22,824 bases of DNA from NCBI GenBank assembly GCA_009774375.1, contig VSNO01000066.1, positions 1-22,824 on the forward strand. Reading direction: 5' to 3'. The translations under genes were made by a program, and so were the position numbers. Origin of the DNA: Lachnospiraceae bacterium. Its GTDB lineage: Bacteria; Bacillota; Clostridia; Lachnospirales; Lachnospiraceae. The notes beneath the pieces were generated by a model. It was not told where the DNA came from. It saw only the letters and a program-made list of their open reading frames with translations, and did not search any database. This document shows, piece by piece, positions 6,411 through 13,507 of the stretch (its first letter is position 1; each line of letters begins with the position of its first letter).

Positions 6411-8725
6411 AAGCGAACGGAAAAAATGCAGTGAAAAAGGGTGAGATCATCTTTAGCGAAGGCGAAGAGGTGAAACAGGTTGGAATCGTTCTCTCAGGAA
6501 AAGTGGTCCTGCAGGGAGAGCATGTCAGGATGATTCGTCCGCATGGGAGCTATCTGGCGTTGAATTCATTGGGCAGCCAGATCTATAATGCGACATATAC
6601 GGCACTGGAGGATTCTGTGATCTATGCACTCCCGGTGGAGGGAGAGTCTACGATCCGGAATATTATCGCAAAAAATGCCGACTACCGTGCGATCATGGTT
6701 TCCTCCCAGTTTCGGACAGCAGTGGAGCTCTACCGGATCAAATCAAGCCTCAATGAGCGTGCGGAGAGGCTGTGTTCCTTTGCACAGAGAAGCTATGAGG
6801 AATATAAGAAGATCTGTTCGGTATTCGGTATCCCTGCGATCGGCGTTGAGGAACTGGAGGAACTCCAGCCGTATGAGGAGCCGCAGGGCGTCAACGAGGA
6901 CAGGATACCATATTATGAGGAGGGAGCCAGGATCCCTCTGAGTGCGACCAAGATGTATTTTTCATACAGTGAGGAGATGGCACACATCCAGGTCAATGAG
7001 ATCGCCGAGCTCGTGACGGCGCTTCTCGAGGATTGTGCGGAGGTGATGGATTACATCAGGAGCTTAATGGATGCGATGTGCCTGAGATCACGGAACAATC
7101 TCTTTGACTATATCTGTGAGAAGGCACATGAGATCAAGGAGAAGGACGATATTCCAAACGAAGTGAATATGCTGCTGAACGGTATCGCGGACGAGATGGC
7201 TTTCCAGCACAAGGAGTTGAGCAGCCAGACACAGGATGTACCAGATCTTCGCATGGATACACTGAAGAGCAAGATGGAGGGACTGACATCAGGAAAGGTA
7301 CCTGTGGCGGAGGAGAGATCGCAGGAGGAGCGGGAGGAGGACATCAGGCGGGATGTGGCATCCCTGCGCGGTTCCATGGAGCAGATCCTGAAGTTTGCGG
7401 CATTTGGTGATGCTGACAGTGAGACACTGAAGGCAAACGTGGATCATCTGGTCAACGCGCCGGACAGAATGTCGGTTGAGGATGATGTGAAGCGCGCGAA
7501 GAAGACGATCACACCGCTTGTGTTCAAGCTGTATCTGTGCTGTTATCGCAAGATCAGGGAGGGGCTGCTCCATCCGCCCAAGGCAGTCGAGCTCTTTATG
7601 AATTTCGGCATGCTGGATGAGCGGTTGCTTGACGAGGAGCACCTGCGGTTTCTGTGCAGCATCGAACCGGAAGCCAACGAGGGACCGTGCAAGGTCGTCA
7701 CGATGATGGAGTGGCTTGACATGATCCATGACGGAAAGCGTGAGCCGTCCAAGAGTGAGTTTGACGAGGATTATGTGGAAAATCTCCGCTCACTCAAGAA
7801 GCAGGGTGAGATCACAGAGCAGGAACAGAAGGCGCTGCTTATGGATATGGACCGGCGTGTGGAGTACGAGGTCATGAACATGCAGATGAGCAACTCGCGC
7901 ACCCTGTACGGACAGCCGTCCTCCTACATGCCGATCCTCTATAAGGAAGCGATCTTTGGATACCTTGATAAGCTCCTTGTCACCAGGAAGAAGATCAACG
8001 AGAGCGTACAGCGCCTTGTGAAGGTGGACTATTCCGTATTTTACAGGGAAGTCATCTATTCCAATACGGAGCTGAAGATCATCAATGAGACCGTGTTGAA
8101 GAATGTGTATCCGGATGTGATCTTGTTCCCGCTCTTTGGAACGAACGCGGCGATGTGGCAGGAGATCGGCAGCAAGAACAAGGGGACGCCCGGGCGCTTC
8201 TGTTTCCCGATCATGACAAGCTCCAACATCGACGATATGATGGTGAAGATGTTTGGACGCTTCCGCTGGGAGCTCTGCCGCTGTATACAGGGTATGGCGT
8301 GGAACGATGTCAAGGTGAAGTCTCTCACTTCAGAATATATGGATTATATCCAGTTCTACAGGAAGAACAGGGATCTGTCGGATGAGGCGCGCGACAAAGT
8401 GAAGCTGCAGATCCAGAAGTCGAGAAATAATTCGAGGGAGACGTTCCTGATCGATTACGAGGCGTGGATCAAGAATGAAGCGAACGGCTCCATGAAGATG
8501 AATAAGGTGGCGAGGGAGCTTCTCGCGACATACTGTCCGTTTGAGAAAGAGATCCGGATGAAGCTGAACGCCCAGAGACCGTATGAGGTGGCGCAGGCGC
8601 GGAGCTTCAGGAATGCGGTGAAGAAGAAACAGGAGCTGGAACTGAAGATCAAGGCACTGCAGAAAGTGACGCCGAAGGTGCCCGACGAGATCATCAATAC
8701 GTACAAATTTTATGCTGAAATGTAG
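6404..8725 (+). CDS. Large protein of unknown function with degenerate cyclic-nucleotide-binding-like N-terminus
   Basis: This 773-residue cytoplasmic protein has no signal peptide or membrane segment. Residues ~10-80 resemble the beta-roll of cyclic-nucleotide-binding/Crp effector domains: KKGEIIFSEGEEVKQVGIVLSGKVVL, then GSYLALNSLGSQ and a TALEDSVIYALP strand. The phosphate-binding cassette normally has Glu and Arg (FGE...R-A-T). Here these positions read SYL and YNAT, so classical cAMP binding is doubtful. The rest, about 690 residues, is rich in charged helices (roughly 190-520) and ends with a well-structured segment (about 545-690) containing FPLFGTNAAMWQEI, FPIMTSS and FGRFRWELCRCIQGMAW. 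I recognise no known domain or helix-turn-helix DNA-binding region. Its start overlaps the PPTase stop by 7 bp, so the two are co-translated and may work together. A strong terminator follows. Confidence 0.75.
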   Translation: MLKANGKNAVKKGEIIFSEGEEVKQVGIVLSGKVVLQGEHVRMIRPHGSYLALNSLGSQIYNATYTALEDSVIYALPVEGESTIRNIIAKNADYRAIMVSSQFRTAVELYRIKSSLNERAERLCSFAQRSYEEYKKICSVFGIPAIGVEELEELQPYEEPQGVNEDRIPYYEEGARIPLSATKMYFSYSEEMAHIQVNEIAELVTALLEDCAEVMDYIRSLMDAMCLRSRNNLFDYICEKAHEIKEKDDIPNEVNMLLNGIADEMAFQHKELSSQTQDVPDLRMDTLKSKMEGLTSGKVPVAEERSQEEREEDIRRDVASLRGSMEQILKFAAFGDADSETLKANVDHLVNAPDRMSVEDDVKRAKKTITPLVFKLYLCCYRKIREGLLHPPKAVELFMNFGMLDERLLDEEHLRFLCSIEPEANEGPCKVVTMMEWLDMIHDGKREPSKSEFDEDYVENLRSLKKQGEITEQEQKALLMDMDRRVEYEVMNMQMSNSRTLYGQPSSYMPILYKEAIFGYLDKLLVTRKKINESVQRLVKVDYSVFYREVIYSNTELKIINETVLKNVYPDVILFPLFGTNAAMWQEIGSKNKGTPGRFCFPIMTSSNIDDMMVKMFGRFRWELCRCIQGMAWNDVKVKSLTSEYMDYIQFYRKNRDLSDEARDKVKLQIQKSRNNSRETFLIDYEAWIKNEANGSMKMNKVARELLATYCPFEKEIRMKLNAQRPYEVAQARSFRNAVKKKQELELKIKALQKVTPKVPDEIINTYKFYAEM

Positions 8726-8737
8726 GATCCGTCCGTG

Positions 8738-8780
8738 CAGATAAAAACGAGTAGGGGAGTCCCCTACTCGTTTTTATCTG
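8738..8780. terminator. Bidirectional terminator, 20-bp perfect palindrome
   Basis: Bases 8738-8757 and 8761-8780 are exact reverse complements around the 3-nt centre AGT. Each arm carries a run of five A or T at its outer part, so the hairpin has a U tract on either strand. It lies between two convergent genes and should terminate both. The stop codon (8764-8766) and the last four codons of the minus-strand gene lie inside one arm. Confidence 0.93.
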
Positions 8781-10080
8781 CTTCAGAAGTTCTGGCATCC
8801 TCGGTCTGTTCTCCTGGGTCTTCTCCTGTCTCGGGAAGAAGGATCGTCACGGTCTCGATCCGGTTGTTGTCTACCTTCTTGGCAGTCAGGGTGATGCCGT
8901 CTCCGGTCACGACCGTCTCACCCTCGGCCGGGAAGCGGTCGAGCAGTTCGATCATGATGCCGCCGATCGAGTCGTAATCCTCAGATCCAAATCTGGTATC
9001 CAGGACATCGTTGATGTCGTCGAGCTTCAGGCTGCCGCCGACTTCATACACATTGTCACTGATCTTCTTGAAGAGCTCGGCTTCATCCGCGTCGTACTCG
9101 TCACGGATCTCACCCACGATCTCCTCCAGCAGATCCTCCACGGTGATCATGCCGACGGTCGCGCCGTACTCATTCAGGACGAGCGCGACATTGGTGGTCA
9201 GCAGGCGCATCTCCAGCAGAAGATCTGCCGTCTTTTTATATTCATAAGTATAGTATCCCTCGCGCAGTATGTCCTGTATCCTGAAGGCATCCCGGTTCTC
9301 GACCAGAAGGAAATCTTTCACGATCACGATACCGATGATATTGTCGACTTCGTTCTCATAGACAGGTATGCGCGAATACATGGATTCCCGGAACAGCCCC
9401 AGCAATTCCCCGTAGGTCGCATTGACATCGATCGAGGTCATGTCGATGCGCGGGATCATGATATCCTTTGCCACGGAATCGCCGAAATCAAATACATTGT
9501 AGATCAGTTTCTTTTCTTCCTGCTCGATCACGCCGTCCTCGTGGCTCACATCCACATAGGTTCTCAGCTCAGTCTCTGTCATCATGACGCGCGACGACTG
9601 ATCGATATGGAGCATCCCGAGAAAAAAGCCTGAGATCTTGTCGATGATGAAAATGACCGGGGTCAGCGCCTGCATCAGAAAATAGATGATCCTGGCGTAC
9701 GCCATGGACAGTTTCTCGTTGTTGCACATCGCCCAGGTTTTTGGGACGATCTCGCCGAATATGAGTACGACCAGGGTCAGGATGCCGGTACCGATTCCCA
9801 CGGCGGCATTTCCCCAGAGCCGTATGACCAGGGATGTCATGAGGGAGGAAGCGCTGATGTTCACGACATTGTTTCCGATGAGGATCGCGCTGATCAGCTT
9901 GCTCCTGTTGTCGAGGATCTTTTGAAGCGTGAGAACTCTTCCAGAAGGGTTCTCATCGACCATGGCACGCACCTTGACGTTGCTCAGGGTGGTGAGTGCG
10001 GTTTCCGCAGAAGAGAAGAATGCTGACAGGATTATCAGTATTACAAGAACTACAAGTTGTATGACACCAGGGGTATCCAA
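8764..10080 (-). CDS. Hemolysin-family CNNM/CBS/CorC-HlyC membrane protein
   Basis: The family is annotated as hemolysin-like (UPF0053, CorC/TlyC) and is related to CNNM magnesium transport proteins; the exact substrate here is unknown. The 438-residue product has an N-terminal DUF21/CNNM membrane domain (about 1-185) with LSAFFSSAETALTTLS, IGNNVVNI and FGEIVPKTWA. A CBS pair follows (about 200-330, with IPRIDMTSID, SRIPVYENEVDNIIGIV and EYGATVGMITVEDLLEEIVGEI), then a C-terminal CorC_HlyC domain (about 345-420, with LDDINDVLDT and YDSIGGIM). The start is TTG, with AAAGGAG about 10 nt upstream on the minus strand and no in-frame ATG nearby. It is a single-gene unit with its own promoter and ends in the shared bidirectional terminator, the last residues DKNE being encoded within the hairpin. 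Confidence 0.92.
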   Translation of the reverse strand: MDTPGVIQLVVLVILIILSAFFSSAETALTTLSNVKVRAMVDENPSGRVLTLQKILDNRSKLISAILIGNNVVNISASSLMTSLVIRLWGNAAVGIGTGILTLVVLIFGEIVPKTWAMCNNEKLSMAYARIIYFLMQALTPVIFIIDKISGFFLGMLHIDQSSRVMMTETELRTYVDVSHEDGVIEQEEKKLIYNVFDFGDSVAKDIMIPRIDMTSIDVNATYGELLGLFRESMYSRIPVYENEVDNIIGIVIVKDFLLVENRDAFRIQDILREGYYTYEYKKTADLLLEMRLLTTNVALVLNEYGATVGMITVEDLLEEIVGEIRDEYDADEAELFKKISDNVYEVGGSLKLDDINDVLDTRFGSEDYDSIGGIMIELLDRFPAEGETVVTGDGITLTAKKVDNNRIETVTILLPETGEDPGEQTEDARTSEADKNE

Positions 10081-10147
10081 AACAAAATCACTCCTTTTTT
10101 GAATTTGAACAGTTCCTTACTGCATAAATAAAAACATATCAGCATAG

Positions 10148-10176
10148 ATTATATCAGTATTAATGCAATAATACAA
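10148..10176 (-). promoter_or_regulatory. Sigma-A promoter of the hemolysin-family gene
   Basis: On the minus strand, TTGTAT (complement of 10171-10176) and TATAAT (complement of 10148-10153) are 17 bp apart. The transcript would start near 10141, giving a leader of about 60 nt before the TTG start codon. The 130-bp divergent region also serves the plus-strand gene at 10210, for which I could not assign a convincing promoter. Confidence 0.75.
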
Positions 10177-10209
10177 GATTATATTTGAAAAAATGGGAGG
10201 GAATGTATC

Positions 10210-10581
10210 TTGAAGAATGCATTGAACACGGAGCGTCTGGTGGCACTCCTGAAATGTCTGATGGCGGCATACCTGATCACGGGAGCGCTGCTCATGCTGG
10301 TGGCGGGATTACTGTACAAGTTTTCGATCGGGGAGAATGTCGTGGATATCAGTATCATCGTGATCTACTGCGTCTCCTCGCTGCTGGCGGGGCTTTTCTT
10401 TTCAAAGGGCGCGGCAAACCGCCGGTTTATCTGGGGGATGCTGGCGGGAGCGGCTTATTTTCTGGTCATATGCGCAGTTTCTGCTGTGGCGGATCCCGGT
10501 TTTTCACCGGTCAGCAACGCGTGCATCACGACACTCCTGATCTGCCTCGGCAGCGGGATGCTGGGCGGGATGCTGGGATAA
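10210..10581 (+). CDS. TIGR04086-type small integral membrane protein
   Basis: The 123-residue product has four hydrophobic segments (about 12-34, 43-63, 75-95, 99-120). The fold and the GMLAG...Y pattern in the third segment fit the TIGR04086 family of small clostridial membrane proteins, whose function is unknown. From family knowledge, such genes often sit near yajC, the SCIFF genes and secD/secF in Clostridia, which agrees with the downstream genes here, although a GH25 gene intervenes. The start is TTG 10210, supported by the ribosome binding site GGGAGGG (10195-10201) with 8-nt spacing. No ATG is available before the conserved hydrophobic region. No clear terminator follows; the next promoter starts within 40 bp of the stop. 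Confidence 0.75.
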   Translation: MKNALNTERLVALLKCLMAAYLITGALLMLVAGLLYKFSIGENVVDISIIVIYCVSSLLAGLFFSKGAANRRFIWGMLAGAAYFLVICAVSAVADPGFSPVSNACITTLLICLGSGMLGGMLG

Positions 10582-10616
10582 GATGGATCTATAAAAACTT
10601 TGTAAAAAATCTTTCT

Positions 10617-10668
10617 TTTTTGTCGAAATATGTTATACTGGTCAAGTAGTATTAAATGAAAGTATAAC
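10617..10668 (+). promoter_or_regulatory. Extended -10 promoter of the GH25 gene with Spo0A-like box and dyad
   Basis: TGTTATACT (10631-10639) is an extended -10 element (TG-n-TATACT). The -35 region is poor. A perfect 0A box TGTCGAA (10621-10627), preceded by five T and followed by A, lies in the spacer just upstream of the -10. An exact 8-bp inverted repeat, GTTATACT (10632-10639) and AGTATAAC (10661-10668), spans the -10 and the early transcribed region. A Spo0A site in this position would be expected to affect transcription directly, more likely by repression. The elements are seen in the sequence; the regulation is inferred. Confidence 0.5.
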
Positions 10669-10692
10669 AGAGAGGATGAGGAGAAAGACGTT

Positions 10693-11724
10693 ATGAAGAG
10701 TACGATACATAAGAAGATGACAGGCTTTAAGGCGTTTTTGATGGCAGCGCTCCTGCTTCTGTCGACGATGGTTCCGCAGTTTGCCGTGCAGGCGGCGCCG
10801 AATGAAGTCGCACAGGCGGCGCTGGGGATCGATGTGTCACGCTATCAGGGCGCGATCGACTGGAACCAGGTGGCAGCTTCCGGTGTTCAGTTTGCGATGA
10901 TCCGGGTCGGATACCGCACGCAGACGACAGGTGTCCTGAACGAGGATCCCTATGCGCGATACAATCTGCAGGAGGCGCAGAGAGTCGGGCTGAAGGTCGG
11001 GGCATATTTTTTCTCCGCCGCGGTCAACGAGGCGGAAGCTGTCGAGGAGGCTGTGTTCACGGCAAATCTGATCGACAAGTACCAGATCACCTTCCCGGTG
11101 GCATATGACTGCGAGGGGTTCCGCAATGCGACAAGCCGCCAGTTCGGCCTCGGCAGGGATGTGCGGACAGCGCTGGCAGTGAAATTCCTGGATACGATCG
11201 CCGCGAGGGGATATACGCCGATGTTTTATGCGTCGCGCAATGAGATGACGGACAGCGCAGACTGGAATATGAACATCCTGAACAGGTATAAGGTGTGGGT
11301 GGCGCAGTATCCGGCTGAGCCGTTTCCTGTCACGCTGGCGAGCACCTATACAGGAGTGCAGGCGATGTGGCAGTACACGCAGAGTGCGGTGATCCCGGGG
11401 ATCGCCGGCAGTGTGGATATGAATGTTTCCTATTTTAATTATGACGGCATCGCGGCCGCAAAGGATCCGGGCGGCGCGGCGCTGGTGAGTGCGGAGAACG
11501 CGGCAAATGTGCAGTATTTGGACGTAAACGAGGTGGTGACACCCAACACGACGGTGAATCTGAGAACTGCGCCTGGTACGGATGATCCGGCTACGATCGT
11601 GATCCCGATCAATCCGGGCGACATGGTATTCCGCACGGGGATCGGCAACAACGGCTGGTCAAGGGTCCTGCTCAACGATCAGGTACTGTATGCATACACG
11701 GCTTACCTGCAGAAGGTGATGTAA
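10693..11724 (+). CDS. Secreted GH25 lysozyme (muramidase) with C-terminal SH3 domain
   Basis: GH25 enzymes cleave the beta-1,4 bond between N-acetylmuramic acid and N-acetylglucosamine in peptidoglycan. The 343-residue protein has a Sec signal peptide (KK near the N-terminus, a hydrophobic core at about 14-33, cleavage near VQA-A). The GH25 domain (about 43-258) begins GIDVSRYQGAIDWNQV, the typical opening strand with a conserved Asp, and contains AYDCEG with the expected catalytic Asp139/Glu141 pair. Near its end it has MWQYT...GIAGSVDMNVSY, also typical. Residues ~278-343 form a bacterial SH3 domain (VNLRTAPGTDDPATIV...GWSRV), a likely wall-binding module. ATG 10693 has GAGGAG about 9 nt upstream. 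It lies between the TIGR04086 gene and scfA, has its own promoter, and could act in growth, division or sporulation remodelling. Confidence 0.94.
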   Translation: MKSTIHKKMTGFKAFLMAALLLLSTMVPQFAVQAAPNEVAQAALGIDVSRYQGAIDWNQVAASGVQFAMIRVGYRTQTTGVLNEDPYARYNLQEAQRVGLKVGAYFFSAAVNEAEAVEEAVFTANLIDKYQITFPVAYDCEGFRNATSRQFGLGRDVRTALAVKFLDTIAARGYTPMFYASRNEMTDSADWNMNILNRYKVWVAQYPAEPFPVTLASTYTGVQAMWQYTQSAVIPGIAGSVDMNVSYFNYDGIAAAKDPGGAALVSAENAANVQYLDVNEVVTPNTTVNLRTAPGTDDPATIVIPINPGDMVFRTGIGNNGWSRVLLNDQVLYAYTAYLQKVM

Positions 11725-11754
11725 AAAGAATTCAAAAAAAGCTTTTCGAATGCA

Positions 11755-11771
11755 GAAATATGTGATATACT
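11755..11771 (+). promoter_or_regulatory. Extended -10 promoter of scfA
   Basis: TGATATACT (11763-11771) is an extended -10 element. Directly upstream is AAATATGT, an 8-mer also present just upstream of the GH25 gene's -10. The -35 position (around 11743-11748, TTTTCG) is weak. The predicted start near 11778 gives a leader of about 70 nt. That leader contains an A/T-rich hairpin, CTCAAAA (11792-11798) with TTTTGAG (11801-11807), followed a few bases later by six T, which might act as a weak attenuator. Confidence 0.6.
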
Positions 11772-11848
11772 ATCGTAGATTATTGAATTCACTCAAAACT
11801 TTTTGAGAATATCTTTTTTGAAATTATCTTTTAAAGGAGGCAATCACT

Positions 11849-11995
11849 ATGAAGCACATTAAGACATTGACGACCAGAGACTATAAAGAGTCCGCAAAGA
11901 AGGGTGGCTGCGGCGAGTGCCAGACATCCTGCCAGTCGGCGTGCAAGACGTCCTGCACTGTTGGAAACCAGAGCTGTGAGAATGCGGGCAAGTAG
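11849..11995 (+). CDS. scfA: SCIFF ranthipeptide precursor (six cysteines in forty-five residues)
   Basis: This 48-residue gene encodes the substrate of the radical SAM enzyme next to it. It begins MKHIKTLTTRDYKESAKKGG, a leader-like part typical of SCIFF peptides. The six cysteines (positions 21, 24, 28, 32, 36, 43) lie in the conserved core GCGECQTSCQSACKTSC followed by TVGNQSCEN. In the family the maturase links cysteine sulfur to side-chain carbons of acceptor residues such as Thr, forming thioether crosslinks outside the alpha position (ranthipeptides, also called sactipeptide-like). The ribosome binding site AAAGGAGG with 8-nt spacing is one of the strongest in the window, fitting high expression. 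The gene is followed by a hairpin and then scfB. The natural role of SCIFF peptides is not settled; a signalling role has been proposed in some clostridia. Confidence 0.96.
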   Translation: MKHIKTLTTRDYKESAKKGGCGECQTSCQSACKTSCTVGNQSCENAGK

Positions 11996-12037
11996 GCGGC
12001 AGCTGAAGGTATGTTTTCAGAATAAAGTGTGTTAGAG

Positions 12038-12080
12038 CGAGTAGGAGGGAGAAACATCCCTCCTACTCGATTGTTCGTAT
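12038..12080 (+). terminator. Hairpin between scfA and scfB (partial terminator or attenuator)
   Basis: A 13-bp perfect stem, CGAGTAGGAGGGA (12038-12050) and TCCCTCCTACTCG (12057-12069), has the 6-nt loop GAAACA and is followed by ATTGTTCGTATTT, an imperfect U-rich tail. A weaker 5-bp hairpin (12003-12007 with 12016-12020) precedes it. It would let most transcripts end after scfA and a minority read into scfB, giving more peptide than enzyme. The hairpin could also protect the 3' end of a short scfA message. Confidence 0.75.
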
Positions 12081-12109
12081 TTAGATGGATGATCGGGAAG
12101 GAAGAGAAA

Positions 12110-13492
12110 TTGATACACCAGTATAAAAACAATGGATACAACATCGTCCTGGATGTCAACAGCGGTTCGGTGCATGTCGTCGATGACATCGTGTATGACG
12201 TGATCGCCTGTATGGTGGAGAACCATCTGGAAAAGGCGGATAAGGCAGAGGCCAGCGAGACATTGAGGGAGAAATTTGCCGGCAGGACAGAGGAACTCTC
12301 TGAGCTTGTCGATGAGATATATGAATTGAAGGAGAACGGGATGCTCTTTGCGGAGGATATCTATGAAAAGAGCATCGACGCGTTTAAAAACCGCGGGACG
12401 GTCGTCAAGGCGCTCTGCCTGCACATCGCGCATGACTGTAATCTCAAGTGCAGGTACTGTTTTGCGGAGGAGGGGGAGTACCACGGCAGGCGTGCTCTGA
12501 TGAGCTTTGAGGTCGGGAAGAAGGCGCTGGATTTTCTGGTGGCCAATTCAGGCAGCCGCGTCAATCTGGAGGTGGATTTCTTCGGCGGGGAGCCGCTGAT
12601 GAACTGGCAGGTCGTCAAGGATCTGGTGGCATACGGCAGGAGTCTCGAGGAGCCGCACCACAAGAAATTCCGCTTCACGCTCACGACAAACGGTGTCCTG
12701 CTGGATGACGACATCATTGATTTTGTGAACCGGGAGATGGCAAATATCGTTCTGAGCGTGGATGGCAGAAAGGAAGTTAACGACAGGATGCGCCCGCTCG
12801 CCGGGGGACAGGGGAGCTATGACCTGATCATACCCCGGTTTCAGGAGGTTGCCGAGAGCAGAAATCAGACGAACTACTATGTGCGGGGCACTTTTACGCA
12901 CTTTAACAAGGATTTTGCGGCGGATGTCTGTCATCTGGCGGATCTTGGCTTCAAACAGATCTCCGTGGAGCCTGTGGTGGCGCCGGAGAGCGAACCGTAT
13001 GCGCTCGTCGAATCAGATATTCCTGAGATCCTCGCAGAGTATGACAAGCTTGCGGCAGAGATGATCAGGAGGCAGAGGGAGGGCAGGGGCTTTCACTTCT
13101 TTCACTTTATGATCGATCTGGAGGGCGGTCCCTGTGTCTACAAGAGGCTGTCCGGCTGCGGTTCGGGTACGGAGTATCTGGCTGTGACGCCGTGGGGAGA
13201 TCTCTATCCCTGCCACCAGTTTGTCGGCCAGGAGGATTTCCTGATGGGAAATGTGGATGACGGTGTCACGAACACGGCTGTCCGCGACCGGTTCAGGGAA
13301 TGCAGCGTATATTCCAGGGAGAAGTGCAGGAGCTGTTTTGCAAAGTTTTACTGCAGTGGGGGATGCGCGGCCAACTCGTACAATTTTCACGGGGACATCA
13401 ATGACACATACGACCTGGGGTGTGCGCTTCAGCGCAAACGCGTGGAATGCGCGATCATGATCAAGGCTGCTCTTGCGGAGCAGACATCATAG
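12110..13492 (+). CDS. scfB: SCIFF radical SAM maturase (ranthipeptide thioether synthase)
   Basis: ScfB is a radical SAM/SPASM peptide maturase that installs thioether crosslinks in ScfA. From TTG 12110 the protein has 460 residues. Residues ~1-95 form the leader-binding (RRE/PqqD-like) domain. The radical SAM core follows, with its [4Fe-4S] cysteines in CNLKCRYC (about 110, 114, 117) and FFGGEPL. The C-terminal SPASM region has about ten cysteines (342-447), including CRSCFAKFYCSGGC, for two auxiliary iron-sulfur clusters. I chose TTG 12110 because AAGGA lies 7 nt upstream and the resulting start LIHQYKNNGYNIVLDV matches how family members begin. An in-frame ATG at 12089 or GTG at 12029 would add 7 or 27 unlikely residues, the latter encoded by the hairpin. 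The pairing with scfA is typical. Confidence 0.93.
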   Translation: MIHQYKNNGYNIVLDVNSGSVHVVDDIVYDVIACMVENHLEKADKAEASETLREKFAGRTEELSELVDEIYELKENGMLFAEDIYEKSIDAFKNRGTVVKALCLHIAHDCNLKCRYCFAEEGEYHGRRALMSFEVGKKALDFLVANSGSRVNLEVDFFGGEPLMNWQVVKDLVAYGRSLEEPHHKKFRFTLTTNGVLLDDDIIDFVNREMANIVLSVDGRKEVNDRMRPLAGGQGSYDLIIPRFQEVAESRNQTNYYVRGTFTHFNKDFAADVCHLADLGFKQISVEPVVAPESEPYALVESDIPEILAEYDKLAAEMIRRQREGRGFHFFHFMIDLEGGPCVYKRLSGCGSGTEYLAVTPWGDLYPCHQFVGQEDFLMGNVDDGVTNTAVRDRFRECSVYSREKCRSCFAKFYCSGGCAANSYNFHGDINDTYDLGCALQRKRVECAIMIKAALAEQTS

Positions 13493-13507
13493 TCATACTC
13501 GCGCCAT

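Noticed and set aside
11741..11750. TTTTCGAA upstream of scfA as a Spo0A box
   Set aside because: It differs from TGTCGAA at a central position and lies in an A/T-rich stretch where such matches are expected by chance.
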